NCBI RefSeq assembly: GCF_002245355.1
Contig: NZ_NOWF01000011.1
Coordinates: forward strand, 1 to 64,000
DNA from: Paludifilum halophilum
Lineage (GTDB): Bacteria; Bacillota; Bacilli; Thermoactinomycetales; DSM-45169
DNA length: 64,000 nucleotides
Direction: 5' to 3'
The notes under the pieces are model-generated. The model was not told where the DNA came from and made no database searches. It was given only the letters and a program-made list of their open reading frames with translations. Below, piece after piece: positions 1 through 7,790 of the stretch (positions within the stretch are counted from its first letter, which is position 1; each line of letters opens with the position of its first letter). A program made the position numbers and the translations under genes.

Positions 1-56
1 TGTATTAGGCACGCCGCCAGCGTTCGTCCTGAGCCAGGATCAAACTCTCCGTTAAA
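1..56 (-). rRNA. rrs: 16S ribosomal RNA, 5' end only (truncated by window edge)
   Basis: Read on the minus strand, positions 50 to 1 give the universal bacterial 16S start (GAGAGTTTGATCCTGGCTCA followed by the conserved GGACGAACGCTGGCGGCG block). The mature 5' end is placed near position 56 by analogy with Bacillus. Only about 56 of roughly 1550 bases are inside the window. The rRNA operon runs away from pdaB, and in Bacillus subtilis an rRNA operon also follows this gene block. Confidence 0.97.
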
Positions 57-167
57 GGCGAGCTTGATTGCTCGAACAGACAGGGTCCTGTTCGCTCTTC
101 AGTTTTCAAGGAACGCTTCCCGTTGTCCTCGCGGTTTTCTCCGCGAGAGCCGCTCGTTTGCGGCGAC
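57..167 (-). other. rRNA operon leader with boxA-like element and processing hairpin
   Basis: This is the transcribed leader between the downstream rrn promoter and 16S. Around positions 94-112 the minus strand carries a CTTGAAAACTGAAGAGC-type sequence typical of Bacillus pre-rRNA spacers and related to the boxA antitermination signal. Positions 128-147 form a 7-bp GC-rich hairpin (CTCGCGG / CCGCGAG), a likely pre-16S processing or antitermination structure. No protein-coding gene is credible here. Confidence 0.7.
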
Positions 168-174
168 AAGATCT

Positions 175-203
175 ATACTATCAAATCCAATCGATCCTGT
201 CAA
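175..203 (-). promoter_or_regulatory. rrn promoter P2 (sigma-A)
   Basis: On the minus strand a perfect -35 TTGACA (203-198) and a -10 TAGTAT (180-175) are separated by exactly 17 bases. Transcription would start near 168, about 110 bases before the 16S end. It is the downstream member of a tandem pair, as in most Bacillus rRNA operons. Confidence 0.88.
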
Positions 204-280
204 CAGCTTTTTTTAAATCTTTTTGGGGCTTGCCCTTCGGGCCGCCCGTTTATGAATCTCTCAAATCGAGAACGTTTAAT

Positions 281-309
281 AGTATACAAAGATACACGCC
301 AAAAGTCAA
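281..309 (-). promoter_or_regulatory. rrn promoter P1 (sigma-A)
   Basis: The minus strand has -35 TTGACT (309-304), a 17-base spacer and -10 TATACT (286-281). It lies 106 bases upstream of P2, giving the classical tandem rRNA promoter arrangement. Start would be near 274. Confidence 0.85.
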
Positions 310-366
310 CCACTTTTTACGAACCGAGTCGGGAAATTTTCTCGGTCACATGGTTGGCAACATAAA

Positions 367-1101
367 TCAATGGTGAAAGGTGGGGGGAGCAGGAACGAAA
401 GTACCCTTCTTACTCGAAAGGGTTAGTTTCTGTTCTTCATTCACCGAAGCGAAGAGGACATCCTTTTCATGTTCGATTCCTTCTTCACGCAGTTGTTTTC
501 TCAACCATTGAAGGTCTAAGCCCAAATCACTCAAAACATCCTCATATACTTTGCCTTCCACGATGACAGGAAAGGAAATCTGGGCAGAAAGCGGGAAGGG
601 GGCTTGGACATCTTTTTTGGTCGCCACTTTTTCTTCCGGGATGAGTTGCACGGATAATCTTCCATTGGGTTCGACAACTCCCAACTCCACATCCGCCAAG
701 TCAAAAATATGCTGTTCCCGCAACATAACCAATAAATTATCAATGGAATAACGAACTTGCCAAAGATTTTTTTCTAAGATGTTCCCTTTCCATATGACAA
801 TCGTCGGTTCAAAGGTAATCAACCGCCCGAATTTTCGGCTGGATACGATCCATCGGGAAGTCATCCGTTGCATTATACCGATGGCCATAATGGTAACCAA
901 CGTTGGCAGATGATGAATAGAGGGATCGGCGATATCAGCACCGACAACGGCACCTAGTACCACAATGACCAAAAAATCAAATACCGGCATTTCCCCGATA
1001 GCCCTCCGTCCCATGAAAAGAGCCACAAACAACAGGACAGGGATGATCGTCACCAGACGAAATAAGATGAGGGGAATTTCCTTAAGTACATCCAACTCCA
1101 T
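367..1101 (-). CDS. DUF421 / YetF-family membrane protein
   Basis: A 244-residue protein with three hydrophobic segments in the first 90 residues, followed by a soluble domain of about 130 residues. That is the layout of the DUF421 (YetF/YdfS/YkjA) family found in several copies in spore formers. In this family the first cytosolic block follows an MGRRAIGEMPVFDFL-type motif, which is present at residues 30-46. YetF-type proteins have been linked to spore and germination membranes in Bacillus, but the function of this one is inferred from family only. An AAGGAGG site precedes both a TTG (1104) and the ATG at 1101; the ATG is used here. It stands alone, between the rRNA promoters and a terminator. 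Confidence 0.85.
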   Translation of the reverse strand: MELDVLKEIPLILFRLVTIIPVLLFVALFMGRRAIGEMPVFDFLVIVVLGAVVGADIADPSIHHLPTLVTIMAIGIMQRMTSRWIVSSRKFGRLITFEPTIVIWKGNILEKNLWQVRYSIDNLLVMLREQHIFDLADVELGVVEPNGRLSVQLIPEEKVATKKDVQAPFPLSAQISFPVIVEGKVYEDVLSDLGLDLQWLRKQLREEGIEHEKDVLFASVNEEQKLTLSSKKGTFVPAPPTFHH

Positions 1102-1174
1102 CAAGTAGGTCCTCCTTCCCGCTTTTATAGTTTGTACCTTTCAGCGGGAAGAAATGCAAAAGCCGGGAAAGGAA

Positions 1175-1213
1175 ACGGAGGAGGGAATCCCATCGATCCC
1201 TCCTCCGTCTTTT
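1175..1213 (-). terminator. Strong hairpin terminator after the OsmC-like gene (usable from both sides)
   Basis: A perfect 12-bp stem pairs 1175-1186 (ACGGAGGAGGGA) with 1197-1208 across a 10-base loop. On the minus strand it is followed by TTTCCTTTCC, and on the plus strand by CTTTTT. It closes the 1272-2321 gene pair and insulates the DUF421 gene. Confidence 0.75.
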
Positions 1214-1271
1214 TATGCATCCCATTGATTCAACCCGTTCGTTATATGGACTCGAAGCAACGCACCGGGTC

Positions 1272-1688
1272 TCATTCGAACCTTTTCCCGTTAATCTCGA
1301 AACTGGTGATCACTTCGGCGTTCAGGGACTGGGAGACGGAACAGTACTTATCCCGCGAAAGAGCGACGGCACGTCGAACCTTGTCTTCAGGAAGATCCCC
1401 GGTCAGTTTGTAATGGATATAAACCCGGGTAAAACGGCGAGGGTGATCGTCAGCCCGGTCCCCGGAAACTTCCATACTAAAGGAATCCACCTGGAGACGC
1501 ATCTTTTTCAAAATATCAACGATATCAATCCCGGAGCAGGAACCGGCTGCCGCCAGCAGTAACTCTGTCGGCCGGGGCCCTTGATCTTCCCCGCCGACCT
1601 CCTGGGCCGCATCGATCGTAACGGTGTGTCCGGAAGATGTCCGGGCTTGAAACTGCATTTTCCCCTGCCAATTCAGATCTGATTTCAT
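1272..1688 (-). CDS. OsmC/Ohr-family peroxidase-like protein
   Basis: The 138-residue length and fold pattern match OsmC-family thiol peroxidases. Residues 28-60 hold the characteristic EVGGEDQGPRPTELLLAAAG stretch with the family's substrate-pocket Glu, followed by CSGIDIVDIL carrying the first catalytic Cys. Only one cysteine is seen at the first position, and Cys also occurs near the C-terminal CSVSQSL motif, so the two redox cysteines of the family are present. OsmC and Ohr reduce organic hydroperoxides; whether this one acts as OsmC, Ohr or the YhfA subtype cannot be decided. A GGGAGGG site lies 8 bases before the ATG. It sits 18 bases after the SpoIIM-like gene and probably shares its transcript. 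Confidence 0.85.
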   Translation of the reverse strand: MKSDLNWQGKMQFQARTSSGHTVTIDAAQEVGGEDQGPRPTELLLAAAGSCSGIDIVDILKKMRLQVDSFSMEVSGDRADDHPRRFTRVYIHYKLTGDLPEDKVRRAVALSRDKYCSVSQSLNAEVITSFEINGKRFE

Positions 1689-1706
1689 TAAAAGTCCCTC
1701 CCATTT

Positions 1707-2321
1707 TTATTTTGCCATCCATACGATAAGGCCGGATTCAATCACCGCAGCCAGAATCAACAGAACGATAATTCCCCCGATGACAACAGGTATGCGATTG
1801 AACAAGGACAACCATTCCGATCGGCTCCGTTCGCGCAGCGTCGGAGAAACCCAGGAGACGACCCAACGGGAAAAAACGATACCCAACCGGATTCCGTATG
1901 CGGCAGCGATAATGACCGCCGGCAGCTCCAGAATCCCGTGGGGTAAAATACTCGTGGCGAAAACAACCAACGGGTTGGCACCAGTAGCGGCTGATGTATC
2001 TCCCAAAACCACACCCAGCATCAACCCGTTCGTCACCAAGGCTGCAATGGGAAACACACCGAAGAAAATACCCAGTCCGATCATGCTGACAGACGCTCTC
2101 AGGTTGTTTAAAAAAATGGTTCCGAATATATGAAAGAACGAAGGATCCTGTTGGATTTGGCGAGCGATTTCCCTCAGCTGAGACCAAAAGGCACTGTCCT
2201 TTAACATCTGTTGAATGGCGGCGGATGCAGCGTACCCGGCAATCCCGCTGATGACAAATATCAGGGCGGCCAAACCCACCAGCTTTTTTTCTGATCCAAT
2301 CACTCGAAAGAAACGGCCCAT
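1707..2321 (-). CDS. spoIIM: Stage II sporulation protein M-like (DUF95) membrane protein
   Basis: A 204-residue, strongly hydrophobic protein with about five membrane segments. The middle part (FLNNLRASVSMIGLGIFFGV, then TNGLMLGVVLG and ILPHGILELPAVIIAAAYG) is the conserved core of SpoIIM/DUF95. In Bacillus, SpoIIM is part of the DMP complex with SpoIID and SpoIIP that drives engulfment, but DUF95 paralogues with other jobs exist, so orthology is not proven. The start at 2321 (MGRFFRVIG) is chosen because AAAGGGGAG lies 5 bases upstream; a longer frame back to 2420 would run into the divergent promoter of pdaB. Bacillus SpoIIM is of similar length. Confidence 0.75.
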   Translation of the reverse strand: MGRFFRVIGSEKKLVGLAALIFVISGIAGYAASAAIQQMLKDSAFWSQLREIARQIQQDPSFFHIFGTIFLNNLRASVSMIGLGIFFGVFPIAALVTNGLMLGVVLGDTSAATGANPLVVFATSILPHGILELPAVIIAAAYGIRLGIVFSRWVVSWVSPTLRERSRSEWLSLFNRIPVVIGGIIVLLILAAVIESGLIVWMAK

Positions 2322-2363
2322 CGATTCTCCCCTTTTCTCAGTTGCCACCCCGTCTATTTTTGA

Positions 2364-2389
2364 GCATAACCCTCGTCCACGGTCATACA
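2364..2389 (+). promoter_or_regulatory. Candidate sporulation (sigma-E-type) promoter of pdaB
   Basis: The plus strand has GCATAA (2364-2369), a 14-base spacer and CATACATT (2384-2391). This resembles the sigma-E pattern of an ATA-containing -35 and a CATACA-T -10 box with 13-15 bases between. It ends about 55 bases before the pdaB start. A sigma-G reading is less good because the spacer is short. Inference from motif only. Confidence 0.5.
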
Positions 2390-2444
2390 TTTTAGTATGG
2401 GACAGGTGCCATACCCCCATACCGAAGCAGTCGGAGGTGACGGA

Positions 2445-3209
2445 ATGAAATTTATCTGGGTTTTATCAGGTAAACGGATCAAGCGCGGGCTCATGTTGAT
2501 CGTCGCCCTCTTCTTCGCCCTCGGCATCTTTTACGCGGAGCAGCAAAACATTGAGGTCTTTATGCCCCTGGATCCGGGACCGGCGGCGGTATACAGCGTA
2601 GAAACCGATAAGAAACAGATCGCCCTCACTTTTGATATCAGTTGGGGAGAAGAAAGAGCCGGTCCGATCCTGGATGTCCTGGAGCAGAAGGGGATCAAAA
2701 AAGCGACCTTTTTCCTTTCCTCGCCCTGGGCGGAAACCCATCCCGACATCGTCAAGCGAATCGTGGATATGGGGTTTGAAGTGGGAAGCCACGGTCACCG
2801 CCACGAAAACTACAGTACATTGAGCGAAGACCAAATCCGTACGCAGATTCGTAAAGCACACCACATCTTAAGCGGTCTGACCAAAACAGAGCCTAATCTG
2901 ATCCGATTTCCCAACGGCGACTTTGATAAGCGGGTGCTTAAAATCGCCGATGATCTGGGTTACACCGCCGTTCAATGGGATACAGACTCCCTGGACTGGA
3001 TGAACCCCGGCAAAGAAAAGATTGTTCAGCGGGTAACCAGCAAAGCACACCCCGGGGACATTGTGCTGATGCATGCCAGCGATTCCAGCAAACAGCTGCA
3101 TGAAGCCCTTCCAGAGATTATCGACGATCTGAAGAAAAAAGGGTACCAGTTTGTCACTGTCTCCGAATTGATCGCCGGAGCGGAAGTGGAACTTAACCCC
3201 GTGGATTAA
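2445..3209 (+). CDS. pdaB: Polysaccharide deacetylase PdaB, spore maintenance
   Basis: The 254-residue length equals Bacillus PdaB. An N-terminal membrane anchor (residues 12-34) is followed by a NodB-type deacetylase domain. Motif 1 reads LTFDISWGEE instead of the usual TFDDG, which is the PdaB-subfamily form; motif 2 is SHGHRHENY, motif 3 RFPNGDF, and the last catalytic motif VLMHASDS. PdaB is needed for late spore survival and muramic delta-lactam formation in the cortex of Bacillus. The ATG at 2445 follows GGAGGTG by 5 bases. It converges on kbaA with a shared terminator, which is the conserved Bacillus arrangement. Confidence 0.95.
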   Translation: MKFIWVLSGKRIKRGLMLIVALFFALGIFYAEQQNIEVFMPLDPGPAAVYSVETDKKQIALTFDISWGEERAGPILDVLEQKGIKKATFFLSSPWAETHPDIVKRIVDMGFEVGSHGHRHENYSTLSEDQIRTQIRKAHHILSGLTKTEPNLIRFPNGDFDKRVLKIADDLGYTAVQWDTDSLDWMNPGKEKIVQRVTSKAHPGDIVLMHASDSSKQLHEALPEIIDDLKKKGYQFVTVSELIAGAEVELNPVD

Positions 3210-3246
3210 AGCTAGACCCAACGATCGTGTCTAGCTTTTTTGTTTT
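3208..3246 (+). terminator. Terminator of pdaB, overlapping the kbaA stop
   Basis: Stem AAGCTAGAC (3209-3217) pairs with GTCTAGCTT (3229-3237) and is followed by a T6 run on the plus strand. The kbaA stop codon at 3231 lies inside the stem, so the last codons of kbaA are part of the pdaB terminator. Confidence 0.85.
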
Positions 3247-3893
3247 TTCTTCTTTTCCGGTTGTGACCGGGAATCATTGACATTTCCCCGGGGAGTCGAC
3301 CCCACCAGCCGGTGAAGTTGCATCACCTGCCAGGCATTACACATCAACAGAGTGAGTACCATCAACATCATCATTTCAAGCGATTTCTGTTCGATGGAGG
3401 GGACCGCTTCCAGCATCGTGGCCGCCACCATAAAAAATAAAGCGGGAATAAAGCTTTTGGGTTGGGTCGCCTTCACCTTTAAGTATCCCACCAACAAACC
3501 GGCCCCCAAGACGGTCAAAGGCAAAATCAAGTGGGAAACAGCTGATGCCTCTTCTCCTCCCCGGTTCAAACTCATAAAAAAAGTGTTGACGAGTATAGCC
3601 AAAGCCAGCACCAGCTGAAGCCCCTGGTATACCCGCTGATTACGGATAAAACCGGTGAAGACCATATTAAATACCATATAAGCGAAAAAACCCATTTGGG
3701 CAATCGCTCCAAACATGACTCCCGCCCACAACAGACTCAGGAAGCTCAACCCCGCAAGACCGAATAATCCCTGTAAAAGAAGCCCCGCCACCGGCGCAGT
3801 CACCATCCCAATAGCCAGGGTCGTCCAAAACAGAAAAAACAGTTTACGTATCGTCATCCGATGAACGCTCCTTAAAAACAACGACTGATCCAT
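3231..3893 (-). CDS. kbaA: KbaA, activator of the KinB sporulation pathway
   Basis: A 220-residue integral membrane protein with about six hydrophobic segments and a basic C-terminal tail rich in Lys. Its sequence (IRKLFFLFWTTLAIG near the N-terminus, AQMGFFAYMVFN in the middle) and its place next to pdaB and gerD identify it as KbaA. In Bacillus KbaA supports the sensor kinase KinB, which feeds phosphate into Spo0A. A GGGGA site lies 8 bases before the ATG at 3893. The gene converges on pdaB and diverges from gerD, leaving a 200-base region upstream. Confidence 0.9.
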   Translation of the reverse strand: MDQSLFLRSVHRMTIRKLFFLFWTTLAIGMVTAPVAGLLLQGLFGLAGLSFLSLLWAGVMFGAIAQMGFFAYMVFNMVFTGFIRNQRVYQGLQLVLALAILVNTFFMSLNRGGEEASAVSHLILPLTVLGAGLLVGYLKVKATQPKSFIPALFFMVAATMLEAVPSIEQKSLEMMMLMVLTLLMCNAWQVMQLHRLVGSTPRGNVNDSRSQPEKKKKQKS

Positions 3894-4095
3894 AAACCAT
3901 CCCCGATATGTACCGGGAACAACGGTTCTTCCCTTTCATGATCCTACCGGCAGTAAAAGCAAAACCGTGCTTCCATCCCCATTATAACGATCAAATCCCT
4001 GGAAATAAATCCGTCCATCCGTAAACCTCCCTTTCCCCGGCATAATTCTACGACTTCCGACACATATTAATCCAAGAAGCTTAGCGGAAAGGGCG

Positions 4096-4728
4096 ATGGG
4101 ACGGATGCGGTACCAAGGTTGGATCGCGGGAGTGCTGCTACTGGTCGTCACAACGGCTTGCAGTTCCCCCGGACAGGAATCAAAACCACCGGACTACCAG
4201 GAAACAAAGCAAATGGTGGTGGATGTGCTCCACACCCAAGATGGAAAAAAAGCACTGCAGGAACTGATGAAGGACTCAAGTTTTCGCAAGGACATCATCA
4301 TATCTGATAAGGAAATGGAACAGACATTTAATAAGACGATGACCGATCCCAAAATGGGAAAACAACTGGAAAAACTAATGGAAAAACCCAAGGTAGCCTC
4401 CAATTTCGCCAAAGCGACTCAAAAAGAGCAAAAGAAACTAAACAAGCAGTTGATGAAGGATCCGGAATACCAAAAACTGATGATGGACATGCTGAAGGAT
4501 CCTCAGTTCAGCCAGCAGATGATGCAACTGATGAAAGGCCAGGAATACCGAAAGCAAACCATGAAGGTCATGGAGGATGCTTTGGAAAACCCCCAGTTTA
4601 AAGAGAAATTCACCAAATTAATGCAAGAAGCGATGAAAAAACAGGGAGGACAACAAGGCGGAGGCGGCCAAGGCGGCGGTCAAGGTGGAGGTGGCCAAAG
4701 CGGCGGCGGCCAAGGTGGCGGAGGATAA
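4096..4728 (+). CDS. gerD: Spore germination lipoprotein GerD
   Basis: About 210 residues. A short hydrophobic signal ends in VVTTACSS, a lipobox with an unusual Thr at -3, so Cys near residue 22 is the expected lipid anchor. The core is a highly charged, Met- and Lys-rich helix-forming segment (LMKDPEYQKLMMDMLKDP and similar), as in the GerD trimer. GerD clusters the nutrient germinant receptors in the spore inner membrane. The last 25 residues are almost only Gly and Gln with a few Ser. The start may be 4096 or the in-frame ATG at 4105, because AAAGGG is 2 and 11 bases away respectively. Its orientation opposite to salA and kbaA is as in Bacillus. Confidence 0.93.
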   Translation: MGRMRYQGWIAGVLLLVVTTACSSPGQESKPPDYQETKQMVVDVLHTQDGKKALQELMKDSSFRKDIIISDKEMEQTFNKTMTDPKMGKQLEKLMEKPKVASNFAKATQKEQKKLNKQLMKDPEYQKLMMDMLKDPQFSQQMMQLMKGQEYRKQTMKVMEDALENPQFKEKFTKLMQEAMKKQGGQQGGGGQGGGQGGGGQSGGGQGGGG

Positions 4729-4756
4729 AAGAAAGAGGATATCGCCGAAGACAATC

Positions 4757-4794
4757 GGGCCCGGTTCAGTCTACCGGGGCCTTTTTATTTTTTT
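4757..4794 (+). terminator. Terminator of gerD
   Basis: GGCCCGGT (from 4758) pairs with ACCGGGGCC (4773-4781) with one bulge, followed by TTTTTATTTTTTT on the plus strand. Confidence 0.85.
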
Positions 4795-4955
4795 ACAGAC
4801 GGCCGTACTTTTTTCGGACCCATCCATAAGAGCAAGTATATGAGAATCACAACCATAATTGATATCCAAGAAAACCGATCCTTTAGAATCCCGGTGCCGA
4901 TCACCGCGCCAACACCCAAAGACAAAAGTATTTTATTATCCTTTATAACACGCAT
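4785..4955 (-). CDS. Small membrane protein of unknown function
   Basis: A 56-residue protein with two hydrophobic stretches (LLSLGVGAVIGTGIL and ISIMVVILIYLLLWMG) and basic ends. The start is set at 4955 because a perfect AAAGGAGG lies 8 bases before this ATG; an upstream ATG at 4985 has no such site. I do not recognise the family. It lies 55 bases after the permease gene and may share the transporter transcript. Its last codons overlap the T-run of the gerD terminator. Confidence 0.6.
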   Translation of the reverse strand: MRVIKDNKILLSLGVGAVIGTGILKDRFSWISIMVVILIYLLLWMGPKKVRPSVKK

Positions 4956-5010
4956 AAAAAAGGCCTCCTTTTGCCTTTTATTCATAGTAACAGGATACCT
5001 TCAGCCTTGG

Positions 5011-5772
5011 CTAGGACCGTTTCCCCCAGCCCAAAAACTGATGATCCTTGTTAAAAAGAGTTGGGTAGACCAAAAAGCCCAGCAGAATGCTGATCAAGGC
5101 GGAGGAAGAAATAAAGGAAAACATGATCAACAGTTGGTAACGGACAGCTTCCACCGGTGGAGTTCCGGCGATGATCAGCCCGGTCATCATCCCCGGCAAT
5201 TGAACCAATCCCACCGTCTTGGTGGAATCGATCATGGGAATCATTCCCGCTTTGATCGCCTGGGTGGTCATGCGACGGCTCGCTTGAGACCGATTAGCTC
5301 CGAGGGAGAGGGCAACCAGGATCTCCTCCCGCATCGATTCCGCATACTCTTTCATCCGATTCAGAAGAAGGGAAGAAACGACCATCCCATTTCCCACCAC
5401 CATGCCGCTGATGGGAATCAACGTCTGCGGATCGGGATCGATCATATTCATGGTCACCATCATCGTAAGGGTGAAGCCGGCTACGGTGGCGATGGTGACG
5501 AAAACCCGCAAATAGATCCAAGGGATTCCCTTTCCCCGTGAAGCGGAATTGCGGGAAGCCACTAAAACGGAAACGGTAATCATCAACAGGATATAAAGCC
5601 AGCGATCCGCGTCGAAAATGAACTGAAGCAGATAACCGACCAGGGTAAGCTGGATCGCCGCACGAACAGTGGCCACGAGTAAATCCTTTTCCAAATTCAG
5701 CTTTTGCCACAGGGAAATTCCCATCGCAATAAAGACAAATCCCACCGTGGCAATCGTCGCAAAGTTGGTCAT
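5011..5772 (-). CDS. fetB: FetB/YbbM-type permease (UPF0014)
   Basis: A 253-residue protein with about seven membrane segments. The conserved UPF0014 blocks are present: ATVRAAIQLTLVGYLLQFIF near residue 35, LIPISGMVVGNGMVVSSLLLN near 115, and LVQLPGMMTGLIIAGTPPVEA near 190. Members pair with an ABC ATPase; E. coli FetAB exports iron and confers peroxide resistance, so an iron or metal role is likely but substrate is not shown here. The ATG overlaps the stop of the ATPase gene (ATGA), which implies translational coupling. In Bacillus subtilis this pair is not located between salA and gerD. Confidence 0.9.
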   Translation of the reverse strand: MTNFATIATVGFVFIAMGISLWQKLNLEKDLLVATVRAAIQLTLVGYLLQFIFDADRWLYILLMITVSVLVASRNSASRGKGIPWIYLRVFVTIATVAGFTLTMMVTMNMIDPDPQTLIPISGMVVGNGMVVSSLLLNRMKEYAESMREEILVALSLGANRSQASRRMTTQAIKAGMIPMIDSTKTVGLVQLPGMMTGLIIAGTPPVEAVRYQLLIMFSFISSSALISILLGFLVYPTLFNKDHQFLGWGKRS

Positions 5773-6458
5773 TCACCTTTTTCCTCCCGAGTCAGCTTCC
5801 CATTCTCCAAATACCATCGCTCGTCAGCGATGCGTTCCGCCTGCTTTCGCAAATGGCTGATCCACACAACTGTGCCGCCCCGGTCACAAAAATCCCTCAC
5901 TTCCTTTTCAATCCGTTCAGTACTTTCTTCATCCAGGGAGGCGGTCGGTTCATCCAACAGCAGAATTTCCGGCCTGAGGGAAAAAGAACGGGCCAAATGC
6001 ACACGCTGTTTCTCTCCTCCCGACAGATCATCGACAAACCGATGGAGGTAAGATCGGGAGAGGCCCACTCGTTGTAAAAGGCGGATCATTTCCGGCCGTT
6101 CCAATTCTTTATCCTGCAAATACAGAGGATAAGCCAGATTCTCCTCAACGGTTGGGAGAAAAAGAATCGGGCTTTGATACACATAATGGACTTCCCGGCG
6201 CAAGCGAACAGGGTCCCATTCCTTTAGAGGCTTGCCCCTGTAGCTGATCACACCCTCATCCGGATCCTCCAACCGGTTCAATAGCCGAAACAGTGTACTT
6301 TTTCCCGTCCCGGAGGGCCCCATCAAAACCACCAGTCGTTTTTTTATCACTTGCGCGTTGACATCCCGAAGTGGGGAAAAAGGCCCTCTCTCCCCGGGAT
6401 AGGTCTTGGTGATGTGTTTCAGCTCAATCAGCGCTCGGCTGTTTTCTGTGGACGGCAT
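5769..6458 (-). CDS. fetA: FetA/YbbL-type ABC transporter ATPase
   Basis: A 229-residue ABC ATPase with Walker A GPSGTGKST, Q-loop VYQSP, signature LSGGEKQRVHLAR, Walker B ILLLDEPTASLDE and switch His in VWISHL. It partners the permease that follows with a 4-base overlap. The start at 6458 is chosen because GGAGAGGG lies about 10 bases upstream and because a longer reading frame would run through the salA terminator at 6498-6525. The ATPase of this pair also resembles phosphate and glutamine transporter ATPases, so the assignment rests mainly on the UPF0014 partner. Confidence 0.88.
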   Translation of the reverse strand: MPSTENSRALIELKHITKTYPGERGPFSPLRDVNAQVIKKRLVVLMGPSGTGKSTLFRLLNRLEDPDEGVISYRGKPLKEWDPVRLRREVHYVYQSPILFLPTVEENLAYPLYLQDKELERPEMIRLLQRVGLSRSYLHRFVDDLSGGEKQRVHLARSFSLRPEILLLDEPTASLDEESTERIEKEVRDFCDRGGTVVWISHLRKQAERIADERWYLENGKLTREEKGE

Positions 6459-6497
6459 GAAAACATCGCCCTCTCCGTAAACGATTTTCCCTCTTAC

Positions 6498-6525
6498 AAA
6501 AAAGCACCGGACGGAAATCCGGTGC
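6498..6525 (-). terminator. Terminator of salA
   Basis: On the minus strand an 8-bp stem GCACCGGA / TCCGGTGC (6525-6518 with 6511-6504) is followed by T6 (6503-6498). It separates salA from the transporter genes. Confidence 0.85.
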
Positions 6526-6585
6526 CGGATCGACAGCATCGACAAAATGGGTCCCTAAAGAAATCCCCGATCGGCCAAAGATTAT

Positions 6586-7719
6586 TCACTTGGCCGAAAC
6601 CGATGCGGTCCGTTCCAGGATCTTTTTCGCCAATTCATGATAGATCGTTCCAATGACTGTTTCTTTCCTGTATACGGATGGGGAAAAATCGGCTTGGGAA
6701 GGATCGCCGTTATCCGGTGCTCCCAGAGGAACTTGAGCCAACAAATCGGTCTTCAGCTCTTCGGCCAGCTTTTCTCCGCCGCCGCGGCCGAATACATAAT
6801 CCTTCTCACCGCAGGATGAACACTGGTAGTACGCCATATTCTCGACCACTCCCAGGATTTCGTGATCGGTGTGCAACGCCATCGCACCCGCTCGGGCGGC
6901 AACAAAGGCGGCTGTAGCATGGGGAGTGGTAACGAGAAGCTCCCGGCTCAGAGGAAGCATTTGATGAACATCGAGAGCGACGTCCCCCGTTCCCGGCGGC
7001 AAATCCAAGATCATATAGTCGATCTCGCCCCATTCTACTTCGTGGAAGAAATTGCGCAACATTTTGCCCAACATAGGACCGCGCCAGATGACAGGGGCGT
7101 TTTCCTCAACAAAGAAGCCCATGGAAATCACCTTGACACCGAAGCGTTCCACAGGATAGATCGTTTTATCTACGACGGTGGGACGTTCCTCAATTCCCAT
7201 CATATCCGGCACACTGAACCCATAAATATCGGCGTCGATCACACCGACCTTTTTCCCCTCCCGGGCCAGCGCAACAGCCAGGTTAACCGCAACCGTGGAT
7301 TTCCCGACCCCCCCTTTTCCACTGGCGATGGAAATAAATTGGGTATCGGACTCTTCGGAAAGCAATGGGGGAACCTTTGCTTCCTGTTGCAACGGCGAGC
7401 GACCCCCGGCGGCCTTATTGCGCACTTTTTCTTGATGTTCCCGGCGGATGCGGTCGGCGAGAGCCTCTTGCTCCTTTTCACTCAGCACGTCGAAACTTAA
7501 CTCTACTTCTTCCGCACCAGCATCCTGAAGGGTTTGGATGACATCGGTACGGAGATGCTCTTTGTGGTCCGCTTTTTCATTTAATAACATAACCTGTAAG
7601 GAGACTTTCGATCCATGGATGCGGATGTTCCGGACCAAATTCAGTTTGACCAGGTTATTTTTCAACTCCGGTTCCTTAACTCCCCGGAGGGCTTCCAATA
7701 CTTTGTCCACAGTCAACAT
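6586..7719 (-). CDS. salA: SalA / Mrp-NBP35-type P-loop ATPase
   Basis: A 377-residue Mrp-family ATPase. An N-terminal MIP18/DUF59-like domain (residues 1-85) precedes the nucleotide-binding domain with the deviant Walker A SGKGGVGKSTVAVNLA, switch DADIYGFSVP and DLPPGTGD. A CSSC pair near residue 320 is the usual iron-sulfur or metal ligand of this family. In Bacillus, SalA represses scoC and so raises protease production; Mrp relatives carry iron-sulfur clusters. Position between cwlD and gerD matches Bacillus. The ATG at 7719 is preferred, with GGGGTG 9 bases upstream. Confidence 0.92.
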   Translation of the reverse strand: MLTVDKVLEALRGVKEPELKNNLVKLNLVRNIRIHGSKVSLQVMLLNEKADHKEHLRTDVIQTLQDAGAEEVELSFDVLSEKEQEALADRIRREHQEKVRNKAAGGRSPLQQEAKVPPLLSEESDTQFISIASGKGGVGKSTVAVNLAVALAREGKKVGVIDADIYGFSVPDMMGIEERPTVVDKTIYPVERFGVKVISMGFFVEENAPVIWRGPMLGKMLRNFFHEVEWGEIDYMILDLPPGTGDVALDVHQMLPLSRELLVTTPHATAAFVAARAGAMALHTDHEILGVVENMAYYQCSSCGEKDYVFGRGGGEKLAEELKTDLLAQVPLGAPDNGDPSQADFSPSVYRKETVIGTIYHELAKKILERTASVSAK

Positions 7720-7790
7720 ACAGTGCAACACCCCAATGTGTTGTAGCGTTTTCCATCCCGATTATAACATAACCCGCGAGCTTCTTTCGG

